40,351 nucleotides of DNA from Clostridium arbusti SL206 (lineage in GTDB: Bacteria > Bacillota > Clostridia > Clostridiales > Clostridiaceae), in assembly GCF_000246895.1 (NCBI RefSeq), contig NZ_BAEV01000026.1, positions 1 through 40,351 on the forward strand, in the 5' to 3' direction. How positions within the stretch are numbered: the first letter of the stretch is position 1; every line of letters starts with the position of its first letter. The notes below the pieces were generated by a model that saw only the letters and a program-made list of their open reading frames with translations, did no database searches and had not been told where the DNA came from. Position numbers and translations under genes: made by a program. Positions 24,592 through 32,321 of this stretch are shown here, in pieces.

Positions 24592-24641
24592 AAAAAAAAG
24601 GTTGTCCTAAAATAGAAAATAATTTCTACATTAAGATAACC
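24592..24641 (-). terminator. Terminator after DUF4489-like paralogue 2
   Basis: On the minus strand a roughly 19-bp stem with a few mismatches (GGTTATCTTAA paired to TTAGGACAACC) is followed by TTTTTTT, 15 bp past the stop. Confidence 0.75.
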
Positions 24642-24656
24642 AATTTTATCTATTTT

Positions 24657-25268
24657 TTAGCAACAACCTTGGGAAGGTTGTACACAGATCATACCTGATA
24701 TTGAAAAATTTAAAGTGGTAGCAATATTAGCTGAAACAGTTGTTAACTCTAAATAGTAGGTGCAGCAGCTATCACAAGAAGATAAGCAAGATGAAGCCTG
24801 AAAGTTTAAACTTTGAGTTTGTGGAACATTTGCAGTGACTAAACTGCTTGTAGAAGTAAAAGTACTTATAGGCTGACGAAATCCATTTCCGCTGCAAATC
24901 TTAAATAGAGTAAAAACTAATGTGGCATTAGCTGGTACTACAGTGGACTGTATTATTAAAGTTCCATTAAAATTTATTGCATGAGATGAAAAGTGTGAAT
25001 CACAGATGTTAGTAGTGATATTAGCTATAGTGAGATTTAACATTTGACTTAAAGTAGGTGCAGCAAGTGTAATAGCTAATGGACCTAGGTTACCATTGTT
25101 ACATCTTGAGAAATTATTGCAGCAATTTCCATCATAATGATAAGGATGAGAATGACAACTTTGTTGACAATTATCATAACATCTATGATGATATTCTTCA
25201 CATTTACAGTCATCATGTTGGTGATCAGGACGGTTTTTACCATATCGATCCCAGTGCATAGAATTCAT
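24657..25268 (-). CDS. Cys/His-rich DUF4489-like protein, paralogue 2
   Basis: This 203-residue paralogue of 23198-23773 lies on the other strand. The head (about 1-55) is strikingly rich in His, Cys, Asp and Tyr, with runs such as HQHDDCKCEEYHHRCYDNC, and looks able to bind metal. The beta-rich body is Thr/Ser/Asn-rich. It ends with CDSCCTYYLELTTVS, ISGMICV and a final CC, matching paralogue 1. There is no signal peptide, which fits a spore-coat or exosporium protein made in the mother cell (inference). GAGGAGG lies 7 nt before the ATG. A perfect 22-bp hairpin sits just upstream in its leader or promoter region. Confidence 0.65.
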   Translation of the reverse strand: MNSMHWDRYGKNRPDHQHDDCKCEEYHHRCYDNCQQSCHSHPYHYDGNCCNNFSRCNNGNLGPLAITLAAPTLSQMLNLTIANITTNICDSHFSSHAINFNGTLIIQSTVVPANATLVFTLFKICSGNGFRQPISTFTSTSSLVTANVPQTQSLNFQASSCLSSCDSCCTYYLELTTVSANIATTLNFSISGMICVQPSQGCC

Positions 25269-25293
25269 ACATATGCCTCCTCATTTAATAAAT

Positions 25294-25341
25294 AATTGGG
25301 AACGTACATAGATTTGTGTAAATCTATGTACGTTCCCAATT
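25294..25341. repeat. Perfect 22-bp inverted repeat upstream of paralogue 2
   Basis: Arms 25294-25315 and 25320-25341 match at all 22 positions around a GTGT loop (AATTGGGAACGTACATAG... mirrored). It lies 26 bp before the start codon and about 15 bp from the ribosome site, with no T run on either side. It could be a leader hairpin, a protein-binding site or a small palindromic repeat. The gap 25269-25771 also holds a decayed gene and a terminator. Confidence 0.8.
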
Positions 25342-25402
25342 TATTACTTAATGAAGTACGCTTTAAAGTAATTTTAGACTAAATTCCTAATAATATAATA
25401 TG

Positions 25403-25734
25403 TTATATTTTTAAATTTGTTACAAGAACAAAATCAACACCATTATATTCTGTAGCCAATGCTATGCCACCAATCAGTACAGCTTTATTAATTCCCTGAA
25501 AAATCCAGGGGCTAAATCATTTGTTATTTTATTAAAATTTTACTCTGGTTTATAACAATTATCAGATTCGCACCTAAACTCAGGACACTTTGAAAGTCTA
25601 AGTGTAGCTGTGAATTTTACTAAAGTTTCATTTTTACAGATATCTAGTTTGCATTTATCATATTCTTTTTTAGATTCACATTTAACTATCTCATATTTAA
25701 GTCCTTTAACTATTTTTATTCCATCAGATAATAT
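25403..25734 (-). pseudogene. Decayed Cys-rich gene fragment
   Basis: The minus strand is open without any start codon from 25734 to a TAA at 25540 (64 codons). It reads like protein: IKIVKGLKYEIVKCESKK, DKCKLDICKNETLVKF, LRLSKCPEFRCESDNCYKP. After the TAA the same frame continues with NKITNDLAPGFFRELIK. It then shifts by one base into AVLIGGIALATEYNGVDF and ends at TAA 25403-25405. A lost start, one in-frame stop and one frameshift mark a pseudogene. The family is not recognised. The cysteines and the location suggest a former member of the neighbouring surface-protein cluster. Confidence 0.6.
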
Positions 25735-25740
25735 TTAGAC

Positions 25741-25773
25741 AAAAAAAGAATGTGACACAGCACATTCTTTTTT
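25741..25773 (-). terminator. Terminator after zapA
   Basis: AAAAAAGAATGTG pairs with CACATTCTTTTTT around a short loop. It overlaps the zapA stop and ends in a T run on the minus strand. Confidence 0.8.
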
Positions 25774-26365
25774 ACTTTTTATTAATATGTTTTACAACTT
25801 CTTTTTTACTTTTTGCTAAATCAATCTGACCTTCTAAATATTTATTTTCTAAATCTATCATCTTATACTTTGCAGTTTGAAGATTAAATTTAAGCTGCTT
25901 ATTATCAGCTTTTAAACGATTAACATCATCTATGTACTTTTTATTATTTTCTTTTTTTAACTTCAGTTCTGCACTTAATTCTTCTATTTGCTTGTCCTTT
26001 TTATTTGAGTCATCATTGGATTTAAGTTCTTCTAATTTTACTAGAAGTTGTTCTTTTTCTGCATTTATTCTAGTAAGTTCGTCCTTAAGTTCTTCTATCT
26101 TAACATTATCATCTTTTTTATTATTTTTTAATTTCTCGATTTCATCAGAAAGTTTTTCATTATAATGTCCGGCTTTAAATAAATCATCAGCTAAATTCAT
26201 GGCCGTTAAAATAGATGCTTCCGCTGTACTTAATTTCGAATTATTTTCCATAATGTTTTTAATTTTCTTATCCACATAAGTAGCAACTGTGTGTAAATAT
26301 TCTTCTCTTTCGTCGCCTTTTAATTTGTATTCCTTATTATTAACTCTTACAGTGACGGAACTCAT
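25772..26365 (-). CDS. zapA: Cell division protein ZapA, long coiled-coil form
   Basis: ZapA binds FtsZ and bundles its filaments at the division site. The N-terminal domain (about 1-85) has the family pattern: VTVRVNNKEYKLKGDEREEY, then VATYVDKKI and ASILTAMNLADDLF. A Lys/Glu coiled coil of about 105 residues follows, making the protein (197 residues) roughly twice the length of typical ZapA. This long form is familiar in clostridia. The ATG follows GAGGGTG. It lies downstream of pheST on the same strand but is separated by about 150 bp and a hairpin. Confidence 0.88.
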   Translation of the reverse strand: MSSVTVRVNNKEYKLKGDEREEYLHTVATYVDKKIKNIMENNSKLSTAEASILTAMNLADDLFKAGHYNEKLSDEIEKLKNNKKDDNVKIEELKDELTRINAEKEQLLVKLEELKSNDDSNKKDKQIEELSAELKLKKENNKKYIDDVNRLKADNKQLKFNLQTAKYKMIDLENKYLEGQIDLAKSKKEVVKHINKK

Positions 26366-26452
26366 GTTAACACCCTCTTAGATTCATCTAGTTTTAATTT
26401 TAACACATTATTGTTAAGTATACAATTCCATTTCCCAAATAAGAGGGTATTG

Positions 26453-26489
26453 TTAACTGAGAATTAAAAGATTTTTAACTCTCAGTTAA
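26453..26489 (-). terminator. Hairpin after pheT
   Basis: TTAACTGAGAATTAAAA pairs with TTTTAACTCTCAGTTAA with one mismatch, 30 bp past the pheT stop. The T run is weak, so it may act as an mRNA end stabiliser or terminator. Confidence 0.55.
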
Positions 26490-26518
26490 GTATTTTAACA
26501 TAAATTATTTATTGTATA

Positions 26519-28897
26519 CTATCTAAGCTGAGCTCCAAGCATATGTTCAAGGGTACTAAGTATCTTTCCATGTGCTTTATCCACTTCTTTATCTGTAAGT
26601 GTTTTATTTTCTGACCTATAAGTTATAGAATAGGCAACGCTTTTCTTTCCCTCTGCTATTTGCTTTCCTTTATATATATCAAATAACTTAAAGCTTTCAA
26701 CTATATTTCCACCTTTTTTACTTATTATATTCTCTATTTCTTGTACTAATATATTTTCATCTAGTATTAGAGCCATATCTCTTGTTACTGCTGGGAATTT
26801 AGGTAATGCTTTATACTTTCTATCTATAACTGCATTTTCCATTATTAAATCAAAATCAATTTCAGCTATATAGCACTCTACATCTATTCCATAGTTATCT
26901 GCTACATCTGGATGAATTTCTCCTAAAGTTCCTATAACTTTATTCTTCATAGTGACTTTAGCTGTTTTACCAGGATGAAAAGAAGGATTTTTACTTTCTC
27001 TTTCATAACTTACATTACTGATTCCAAGAGTTTCAAGTATATTTTCTACTACACCCTTTAAGTCTAAATAATCTGCATTTCCATAGATTCCTACTGTTAT
27101 AATATTCTTCTCTGCTGGTATTTTATCTGCTTCTCCATCCGGTATATATACTTTACCAATTTCAAAAAGTCTTACTATTTCATTATTTCTTGAATAATTT
27201 CTAGCTAAGGCTTCCATCATAGAAGGCACAGTAGTAGTTCTCATTATACTGAAATCCTCTCCTAATGGATTTCTTATTGCCACAGCTTTTCTTAAAGAAC
27301 TTTCTTCAGGTAAAAGTATTTTATCAAATATTTTTGGACTTACAAATGAATAAGTTATAGCTTCGTTTAAACCACAGGAAAGCAATGTATCTACTGCTAT
27401 ATCTCTAATAACTTGATTTCTATATCTTCCTGTTCTCACACTAGAAACTTTAAGATTAGTAGATGGTACATTGTTGTATCCATAAATTCTTACTATTTCT
27501 TCTGCTACATCTTCTCTTATATTTATATCAGTTCTAAAAGTAGGAACATTAACTATAAGTTTATCAGCTGAAATTTCAGTAGATAGCTCTAATCTATCCA
27601 GACAATTTTTCATGGCTTCTTTTGAAAGTTCTAATCCAAGGAAACTATTTATCCATTTAGAATCAACTTCTACTGAATGCTCTTTTACAGGCTTTGTATA
27701 TATATCAATAGTTCCTTCCATTATTTCACCAGCACCTAGCTGCTGTATTAAATTACAAGCCCTATTCATCGCTACTTCCACAATATTTGGATCTAAATCT
27801 TTTTCAAATTTTCCAGAAGCCTCTGTTCTTATATTTAATTTTTGAGAAGAAACCCTTATATTAGTTCCATCAAAATTTGCACATTCAAATATTACTTCAG
27901 AAGTATCTTCTTTTACCTCTGAATTAAGTCCTCCCATAATTCCAGCTAAGGCAATGGTTTTTTCTCCATCTCTTATTGTTAGAATATCATCACTTAGTTT
28001 TCTTTCAACTTCATCTAAAGTAATGAAAGTTTCCCCGTCTTTTGCTTTTTCAATTACTATACTATTTGAACTTATCATTCTTCTGTCGTAGGCATGCATA
28101 GGCTGACCTAATTCAAGCATTACAAAATTCGTTATGTCAACTATATTATTTATAGGCCTTACTCCTGCTTGCAGCAGTCTTTCTTCCATCCATGCAGGTG
28201 ATTTTTCAATTTTAATATTTTTTATTCCTCTTGCCATATATCTTTTGCAAAGCTCATCTTTTACTTCTACCTTTATTTCCTCTTTTAAATTGTCTTTACA
28301 TTTACAGTCATAACCTAAGTCAGGCATTTTATACTTTGTATCCAGTGTAGCCGCAGTTTCTCTTGCTATTCCTATTACACTAAGGCAATCTGGTCTATTA
28401 GAAGTTATTTCAAAATCGATTACTGCCTTAGCTAAATTTAGTACTTCTTTAATATCTTTTCCAAGGTTAGTATCTTCAGGTAAAATCATAAGTCCATGTG
28501 CAGTACCCTCTTCTGCTAAACCTATTTCTTCCTCAGAACACATCATACCATTAGAGGGAATTCCTCTAAGCTTACCCTTTTTAATCTTTACCCCACCAGG
28601 AAGACTTGATCCGTGAAGTGCCACTGGAACAATATCATTCTCTTTCATATTGTCTGCACCGGTTACTATTTGTATAGGCTCTTCTTCTCCAACCTCTATC
28701 TGACATACAACTAATTTTTCTGCATCTGGATGTGGCTCAATTTTTAATATCTTTCCTGTAACAACCTTTTGTATCTCATCGCCGCTAGTTACTATCTCTT
28801 CCACTTTAGAACCAGATAGTGTAAGAGCATCTCCTAATTTTTTTGCATCTATATCTATATCAACATAATCCTTTAACCATTCTACTGGTACTTTCAT
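26519..28897 (-). CDS. pheT: Phenylalanyl-tRNA synthetase beta subunit
   Basis: This is the beta chain of the alpha2-beta2 enzyme that charges tRNA-Phe. The 792-residue protein has the N-terminal [14 protein letters not shown], the tRNA-binding OB domain (about 40-150, [20 protein letters not shown]), then B3/B4 editing and B5 domains. The C-terminal FDX-ACB anticodon-binding domain (about 700-792) begins at [12 protein letters not shown]. The ATG at 28897 is preceded by GGAGGT with good spacing; the ATG 15 bp upstream contains that ribosome site. It is 61 bp downstream of pheS, within the T-box-controlled operon. A tRNA-Phe gene also lies in the window. Confidence 0.97.
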   Translation of the reverse strand: MKVPVEWLKDYVDIDIDAKKLGDALTLSGSKVEEIVTSGDEIQKVVTGKILKIEPHPDAEKLVVCQIEVGEEEPIQIVTGADNMKENDIVPVALHGSSLPGGVKIKKGKLRGIPSNGMMCSEEEIGLAEEGTAHGLMILPEDTNLGKDIKEVLNLAKAVIDFEITSNRPDCLSVIGIARETAATLDTKYKMPDLGYDCKCKDNLKEEIKVEVKDELCKRYMARGIKNIKIEKSPAWMEERLLQAGVRPINNIVDITNFVMLELGQPMHAYDRRMISSNSIVIEKAKDGETFITLDEVERKLSDDILTIRDGEKTIALAGIMGGLNSEVKEDTSEVIFECANFDGTNIRVSSQKLNIRTEASGKFEKDLDPNIVEVAMNRACNLIQQLGAGEIMEGTIDIYTKPVKEHSVEVDSKWINSFLGLELSKEAMKNCLDRLELSTEISADKLIVNVPTFRTDINIREDVAEEIVRIYGYNNVPSTNLKVSSVRTGRYRNQVIRDIAVDTLLSCGLNEAITYSFVSPKIFDKILLPEESSLRKAVAIRNPLGEDFSIMRTTTVPSMMEALARNYSRNNEIVRLFEIGKVYIPDGEADKIPAEKNIITVGIYGNADYLDLKGVVENILETLGISNVSYERESKNPSFHPGKTAKVTMKNKVIGTLGEIHPDVADNYGIDVECYIAEIDFDLIMENAVIDRKYKALPKFPAVTRDMALILDENILVQEIENIISKKGGNIVESFKLFDIYKGKQIAEGKKSVAYSITYRSENKTLTDKEVDKAHGKILSTLEHMLGAQLR

Positions 28898-28958
28898 ATA
28901 TGTTACCTCCATTTATTAAGTTGAGAGTTGAAGACTATTAATTATTAATTTTATTTTC

Positions 28959-29978
28959 CTAAAATTGATCTAAAAATCTCATATCACTTTCATATAATTG
29001 TCTTATATCATCTATACCAAGTGTCTGCATAACAATTCTATCAAGACCAACACCAAAGGCAAAGCCACTGTATACTTCTGGATCAATGCCACAATTTCTA
29101 AGTACCTGTGGATGAACCATACCACAACCATACATCTCTATAAATCCTTCGCCCTTACACACCTTGCAACCTTCTCCGCCACAGGCAAAGCAGGAAATAT
29201 CAAGTTCTGCTGATGGCTCTGTGAATGGGAAATGATGTGGTCTGAACTTTGTCTTTACATTCTCACCAAACATCTTCTTTATATACATTTCCAAAGTACC
29301 CTTCATATCGGCAAAGGTTATTCCCTTATCAACTACCAAACCCTCTACCTGATAGAATATAGGAGAGTGAGTAGCATCTGCTGCATCTGACCTATAAACT
29401 TTTCCTGGGGAAATCATTTTTATAGGTGGCTTTTGATTAAGCATAGTTCTTATCTGAACTGGAGAAGTTTGTGTTCTTAAAACCATATTATCATTTATAT
29501 AGAAAGTATCCTGTTCTCCCCTTGCTGGATGATTCTTAGGTATATTCAGCATTTCAAAATTATATTTATCGTATTCAACCTCTGGTCCTTCTTCCACAGT
29601 AAATCCCATAGATCGAAAAATCTCTTCTGTTTTTCTTAAGGTTATATCCAGTGGATTTCTATGTCCTATAACCTGTTTCTTACCTGGAAGAGAAATATCA
29701 ATTACTTCACTGCTTAACTTTTCTTCCTTTTCCTTTTGTTTTATAGATTCCATTGCCTCACTTATTATGCCCTCTATTTTTTCTCTCACTTCATTGGCAA
29801 CTTTACCTATTACAGGCCTTTCTTCCTTTGAAAGAGATCCCATGCCCCTTAATATTTGAGTAAGTTCCCCCTTTTTACCAAGATACTTTACTCTTAATTT
29901 TTCAATATCTTCTTTATTTACTGATTCTTTTAATTCAGCAATTGCAATATTTTTAATTTCCTCTAATTTTTCTTTCAT
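28959..29978 (-). CDS. pheS: Phenylalanyl-tRNA synthetase alpha subunit
   Basis: The catalytic alpha chain of PheRS has 339 residues. An N-terminal coiled coil (about 1-90) precedes the class II core with [17 protein letters not shown], the [18 protein letters not shown] motif, [15 protein letters not shown] and, at the end, [13 protein letters not shown] (motif 3). The Cys cluster [16 protein letters not shown] is typical of Firmicute PheS. GAGGAG precedes the ATG. A Phe-specific T-box lies directly upstream. Confidence 0.97.
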   Translation of the reverse strand: MKEKLEEIKNIAIAELKESVNKEDIEKLRVKYLGKKGELTQILRGMGSLSKEERPVIGKVANEVREKIEGIISEAMESIKQKEKEEKLSSEVIDISLPGKKQVIGHRNPLDITLRKTEEIFRSMGFTVEEGPEVEYDKYNFEMLNIPKNHPARGEQDTFYINDNMVLRTQTSPVQIRTMLNQKPPIKMISPGKVYRSDAADATHSPIFYQVEGLVVDKGITFADMKGTLEMYIKKMFGENVKTKFRPHHFPFTEPSAELDISCFACGGEGCKVCKGEGFIEMYGCGMVHPQVLRNCGIDPEVYSGFAFGVGLDRIVMQTLGIDDIRQLYESDMRFLDQF

Positions 29979-30039
29979 ATTTTATTCTCCTCTAATTTTT
30001 AGTTGAAAGTGGATAGTTTGCAATATATCATCAAAAAAC

Positions 30040-30262
30040 AAAAAAACTTCCATCCCAAAGGGACGAAGTATCCGCGGTACCACCCTAATTGACAAAAGTC
30101 CTCTTAAAAATATAACGGTTTAACCGCTGCAAGCTACTTTATTCACAAGCAGAGCTCCAGAGTGAACTTCAGCATATTCTACCTAAAAAGATTCTCAATC
30201 TACGATCTTTTTTCCCTGTAAGGTAAAGCTTATACCTACTCTCTCCTTCAAAGCTTACACAT
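30040..30262 (-). promoter_or_regulatory. T-box leader of pheST (Phe specifier)
   Basis: On the minus strand the T-box core AGGGTGGTACCGCGG lies at 30071-30085. It is followed by a terminator stem (CTTCGTCCC/GGGATGGAAG) and a T run ending near 30040. In stem I, AGAG pairs with CTCT, and the codon just before ACTCT is TTC (30164-30166), a phenylalanine specifier. Uncharged tRNA-Phe should favour readthrough into pheST. Confidence 0.93.
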
Positions 30263-30268
30263 CTTATA

Positions 30269-30310
30269 TAAAATAGACCATTATACTGACTAGTTATTTT
30301 TTAGATGCCT
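30269..30310 (+). repeat. AGGCAT palindromic element, copy I (right end only)
   Basis: About 42 bp matching the right end from AAAATAGAC through ATACTGACTAGTTATTT to ATGCCT, with substitutions near GACTAGC. It lies immediately upstream of the pheST T-box. On the minus strand it reads TATAAT at 30280-30285, where full copies have TATGCT or TATACT. Confidence 0.65.
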
Positions 30311-30357
30311 TAATTATAAAACTCTATCTAACATTATAACTATAGTAGAATGATTTT

Positions 30358-31143
30358 TCAACTATTTTTCTGTCTAACAGCTTCGAACATCATTATTCCC
30401 GCTGCTATTCCCACATTTAAGGATTCTGCACTACCAGGCATAGGTATCTTCACTCTTTCATCGGAAATATTATAGATTTCCTCACTAATTCCACTGCCTT
30501 CATTACCTACTGCAATGATTGTCTTTCCACTAAGACTCGCATCATAAAAATTATTATCTGTATCCAAAGAACTTACAATTAATTTAAAGCCCTGCTGTTT
30601 TAATTTAGCTATGTAACTTAAATCTTCATCAATTATTACAGGTATCTTAAATATAGATCCCATGGTAGATCTTAATGTCTTATCATTATATATATCTACA
30701 GTACCTTTAGTAACTATAATACCTTTTGCTCCTGCCGCATTGGCAGTTCTTATAATAGTTCCCATATTGCCTGGATCCTGAACCTTATCTGCCAATATGT
30801 AAAATCCTTCATTATAATCAATTGTAATTTGTTCATTACTGACAACAGCCACAATTCCTTGAGGATTGTCAGTGCTGCATATAATCTTTAATATAGCTTC
30901 TGAAACTTTAATAAGCTTAGTACCATCTTTTATCTTTTCATTTAACCCAAGCTTTTCAAACTTTTCTTCTATTGTCTCACTAATTATAACATAACATACA
31001 TTAAACTTTGAATCCAAGGCCTCTGAAACAAATCTAAAGCCTTCAACTATAAATTTATTATAAAGATTTCTATATTTCTTTTCCTGTAATTTCTTTATTT
31101 CTTTAATTGTTGAATTATCTTTACTCTTTATAACTTCTAACAA
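30358..31143 (-). CDS. TrmH/SpoU family RNA 2'-O-methyltransferase
   Basis: This 261-residue SPOUT enzyme probably methylates a ribose in 23S rRNA or tRNA using SAM. The N-terminal substrate-binding domain (about 1-95) is of the SpoU_sub_bind type (NLYNKFIVEGFRFVSEAL). The catalytic knot shows the three motifs: DKVQDPGNMGTIIRTANAAG, IIAVGNEGSGIS and IPMPGSAESLNVGIAAGI. The start is uncertain: a TTG at 31143 has 9 nt spacing from AAGGA, while one at 31152 overlaps it. It follows rplT by about 65 bp and may be transcribed with it; this linkage is common in Firmicutes. The target nucleotide is unknown. Confidence 0.88.
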   Translation of the reverse strand: MLEVIKSKDNSTIKEIKKLQEKKYRNLYNKFIVEGFRFVSEALDSKFNVCYVIISETIEEKFEKLGLNEKIKDGTKLIKVSEAILKIICSTDNPQGIVAVVSNEQITIDYNEGFYILADKVQDPGNMGTIIRTANAAGAKGIIVTKGTVDIYNDKTLRSTMGSIFKIPVIIDEDLSYIAKLKQQGFKLIVSSLDTDNNFYDASLSGKTIIAVGNEGSGISEEIYNISDERVKIPMPGSAESLNVGIAAGIMMFEAVRQKNS

Positions 31144-31208
31144 TTTTATCAATCCTTACTTATAAAAAAGCAGCCCATTTAGGCCGCTCTTTTATGTATT
31201 GATATTAA

Positions 31209-31565
31209 TTAAGCTAATTGTTTCTTAGCTACTTCTACTAATTCTGTGAAAGCTTTAGGATCATTTATAGCTATTTCTGAAAGCATTTTTCTATTCATAT
31301 CGATACCAGCTAATTTGATTCCATTGATAAATCTTGAATATGAAAGACCATTAATTCTTGTACCAGCATTTATTCTAGCTATCCAAAGTTTTCTGAAATC
31401 TCTCTTTTTTAATCTTCTTCCAACGTATGCGTTTCTTAATGCTCTAATAACGCTCTCATTAGCAGTTTTAAATAACTTGCTCTTTCCACCATAGTAGCCT
31501 TTTGCAAGTTTTAATATTTTTTTATGATATTTACGAGCATTTACAGCTCTCTTTATTCTTGCCAT
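31209..31565 (-). CDS. rplT: 50S ribosomal protein L20
   Basis: L20 is a large-subunit assembly protein that in Firmicutes also represses its own operon by binding the leader RNA. The 118-residue sequence is canonical, from [20 protein letters not shown] through [25 protein letters not shown] precedes the ATG. It lies 28 bp after rpmI. Confidence 0.98.
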   Translation of the reverse strand: MARIKRAVNARKYHKKILKLAKGYYGGKSKLFKTANESVIRALRNAYVGRRLKKRDFRKLWIARINAGTRINGLSYSRFINGIKLAGIDMNRKMLSEIAINDPKAFTELVEVAKKQLA

Positions 31566-31593
31566 TTAAAAAACCTCCTCCAAACCAAACCTA

Positions 31594-31791
31594 TTATAGG
31601 TATGGTAATAACTTCTTCATTGTCTTTTCTTGTGTTACAGAAACATATCCAGTTTTTCTTAAATTTCTCTTTGTCTTTGCACTTTTCTTAGTCAATATGT
31701 GACTTTTAAAAGCCTTTGCTCTTTTAAGCTTTCCAGTACCTGTAAGCTTAAATCTTTTAGCTGCTGCTCTATTAGTTTTCATTTTTGGCAT
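31594..31791 (-). CDS. rpmI: 50S ribosomal protein L35
   Basis: A standard 65-residue basic L35, starting [29 protein letters not shown] lies before the ATG. It is directly downstream of the broken infC, so it is now the first intact gene behind the leader at 32021. Confidence 0.98.
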   Translation of the reverse strand: MPKMKTNRAAAKRFKLTGTGKLKRAKAFKSHILTKKSAKTKRNLRKTGYVSVTQEKTMKKLLPYL

Positions 31792-31811
31792 AATAAATTT
31801 CCTCCCCTCGA

Positions 31812-32006
31812 TTATGCTCTTTTAGGAGCTAAAACTATGATCATATTTCTTCATTCAAATTTTGCTCTTTTTTCAACAATACAAACATATTTCATCTTTT
31901 CAAATAAAATTGTCTAATATCTTATTGCCTTTGAAGACATAATCTGCTTTCATATAAACCTGTCTATAATTTTCACATTTCGTTTCTCAAATAAAAACTT
32001 ATTAAT
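31812..32006 (-). pseudogene. infC: Translation initiation factor IF3 remnant
   Basis: Only about 195 bp remain of a gene normally near 510-530 bp. Minus-strand reading from 32006 gives INKFLFEKRNVKIID, like the IF3 N-terminus (INE.IR.REVR.ID). It runs straight into RFI-stop-KQIM, then in another frame KILDNFI-stop-KDEIC, then VCIVEKRAKFE[16 protein letters not shown] and TAA. The last part is the IF3 C-terminus (VE..PK.EGRNM..VLAPK) with the expected Gly codon (GGA) read as TGA at 31851-31853. About 100 central codons are deleted, with further stops and frameshifts. No ribosome site is visible. Position between leader and rpmI is the canonical infC place. Confidence 0.88.
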
Positions 32007-32020
32007 TATTTAAGCAAAAC

Positions 32021-32119
32021 AAAAGGACGACAAATGCCGCCCTTAATAATAACCAAAAGTTAAAATAAAACCTAACTAGCAATGCTGTAAGGTGAGAAAC
32101 GGCATGTTTCTTCTTGACA
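32021..32119 (-). promoter_or_regulatory. infC-rpmI-rplT leader with attenuator (L20-leader type)
   Basis: From the predicted start the minus-strand RNA holds a structured block around GCCGTTTCTCACCTTACAGC. It then has a terminator, AAGGGCGGC-ATTT-GTCGTCCTT (32024-32042), followed by TTGTTTTG. Layout and position match the L20-binding autoregulatory leader known for this operon in Firmicutes. Matching it to the Rfam model would be needed for certainty. Confidence 0.7.
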
Positions 32120-32125
32120 AAGCAT

Positions 32126-32154
32126 ATTATACTATCTATTTAGTATATTGTCAA
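32126..32154 (-). promoter_or_regulatory. Consensus SigA promoter of the infC'-rpmI-rplT operon
   Basis: Exact consensus TTGACA and TATAAT with a 17-nt spacer on the minus strand. Repeat copy B ends 7 bp upstream of the -35 box. Confidence 0.85.
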
Positions 32155-32161
32155 TATATTT

Positions 32162-32321
32162 AGGCATATTAAAATAAATAGTAAGTCAAAGATGCGACGA
32201 ATATTTTGAATAATACAAGGAAACAGGTTCTGATGATAGTGGGCTATCTGAGGGTTCTGTTGACGCAGTAGGATTCAAAATAGGCTAGCATACTGACTTA
32301 GTTATTTATTTGAATATGCCT
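32162..32321 (+). repeat. AGGCAT palindromic element, copy B (complete)
   Basis: This 160-bp full copy lies in plus orientation. The ends are AGGCATATTAAAATAAATAG and TTATTTATTTGAATATGCCT. The tip hairpin reads TGATGATAG-TGGG-CTATCTGAG, less regular than in copy A. Its last base overlaps the thrS stop codon (TTA on the plus strand at 32321). It separates thrS from the promoter of the infC'-rpmI-rplT operon. The 529-bp gap rpmI-thrS holds this, the promoter, the leader and the infC remnant. Confidence 0.85.

Noticed and set aside
31502-31917. Plus-strand frames opposite rplT and rpmI
   Set aside because: Antisense shadows of conserved ribosomal protein genes, without ribosome sites.
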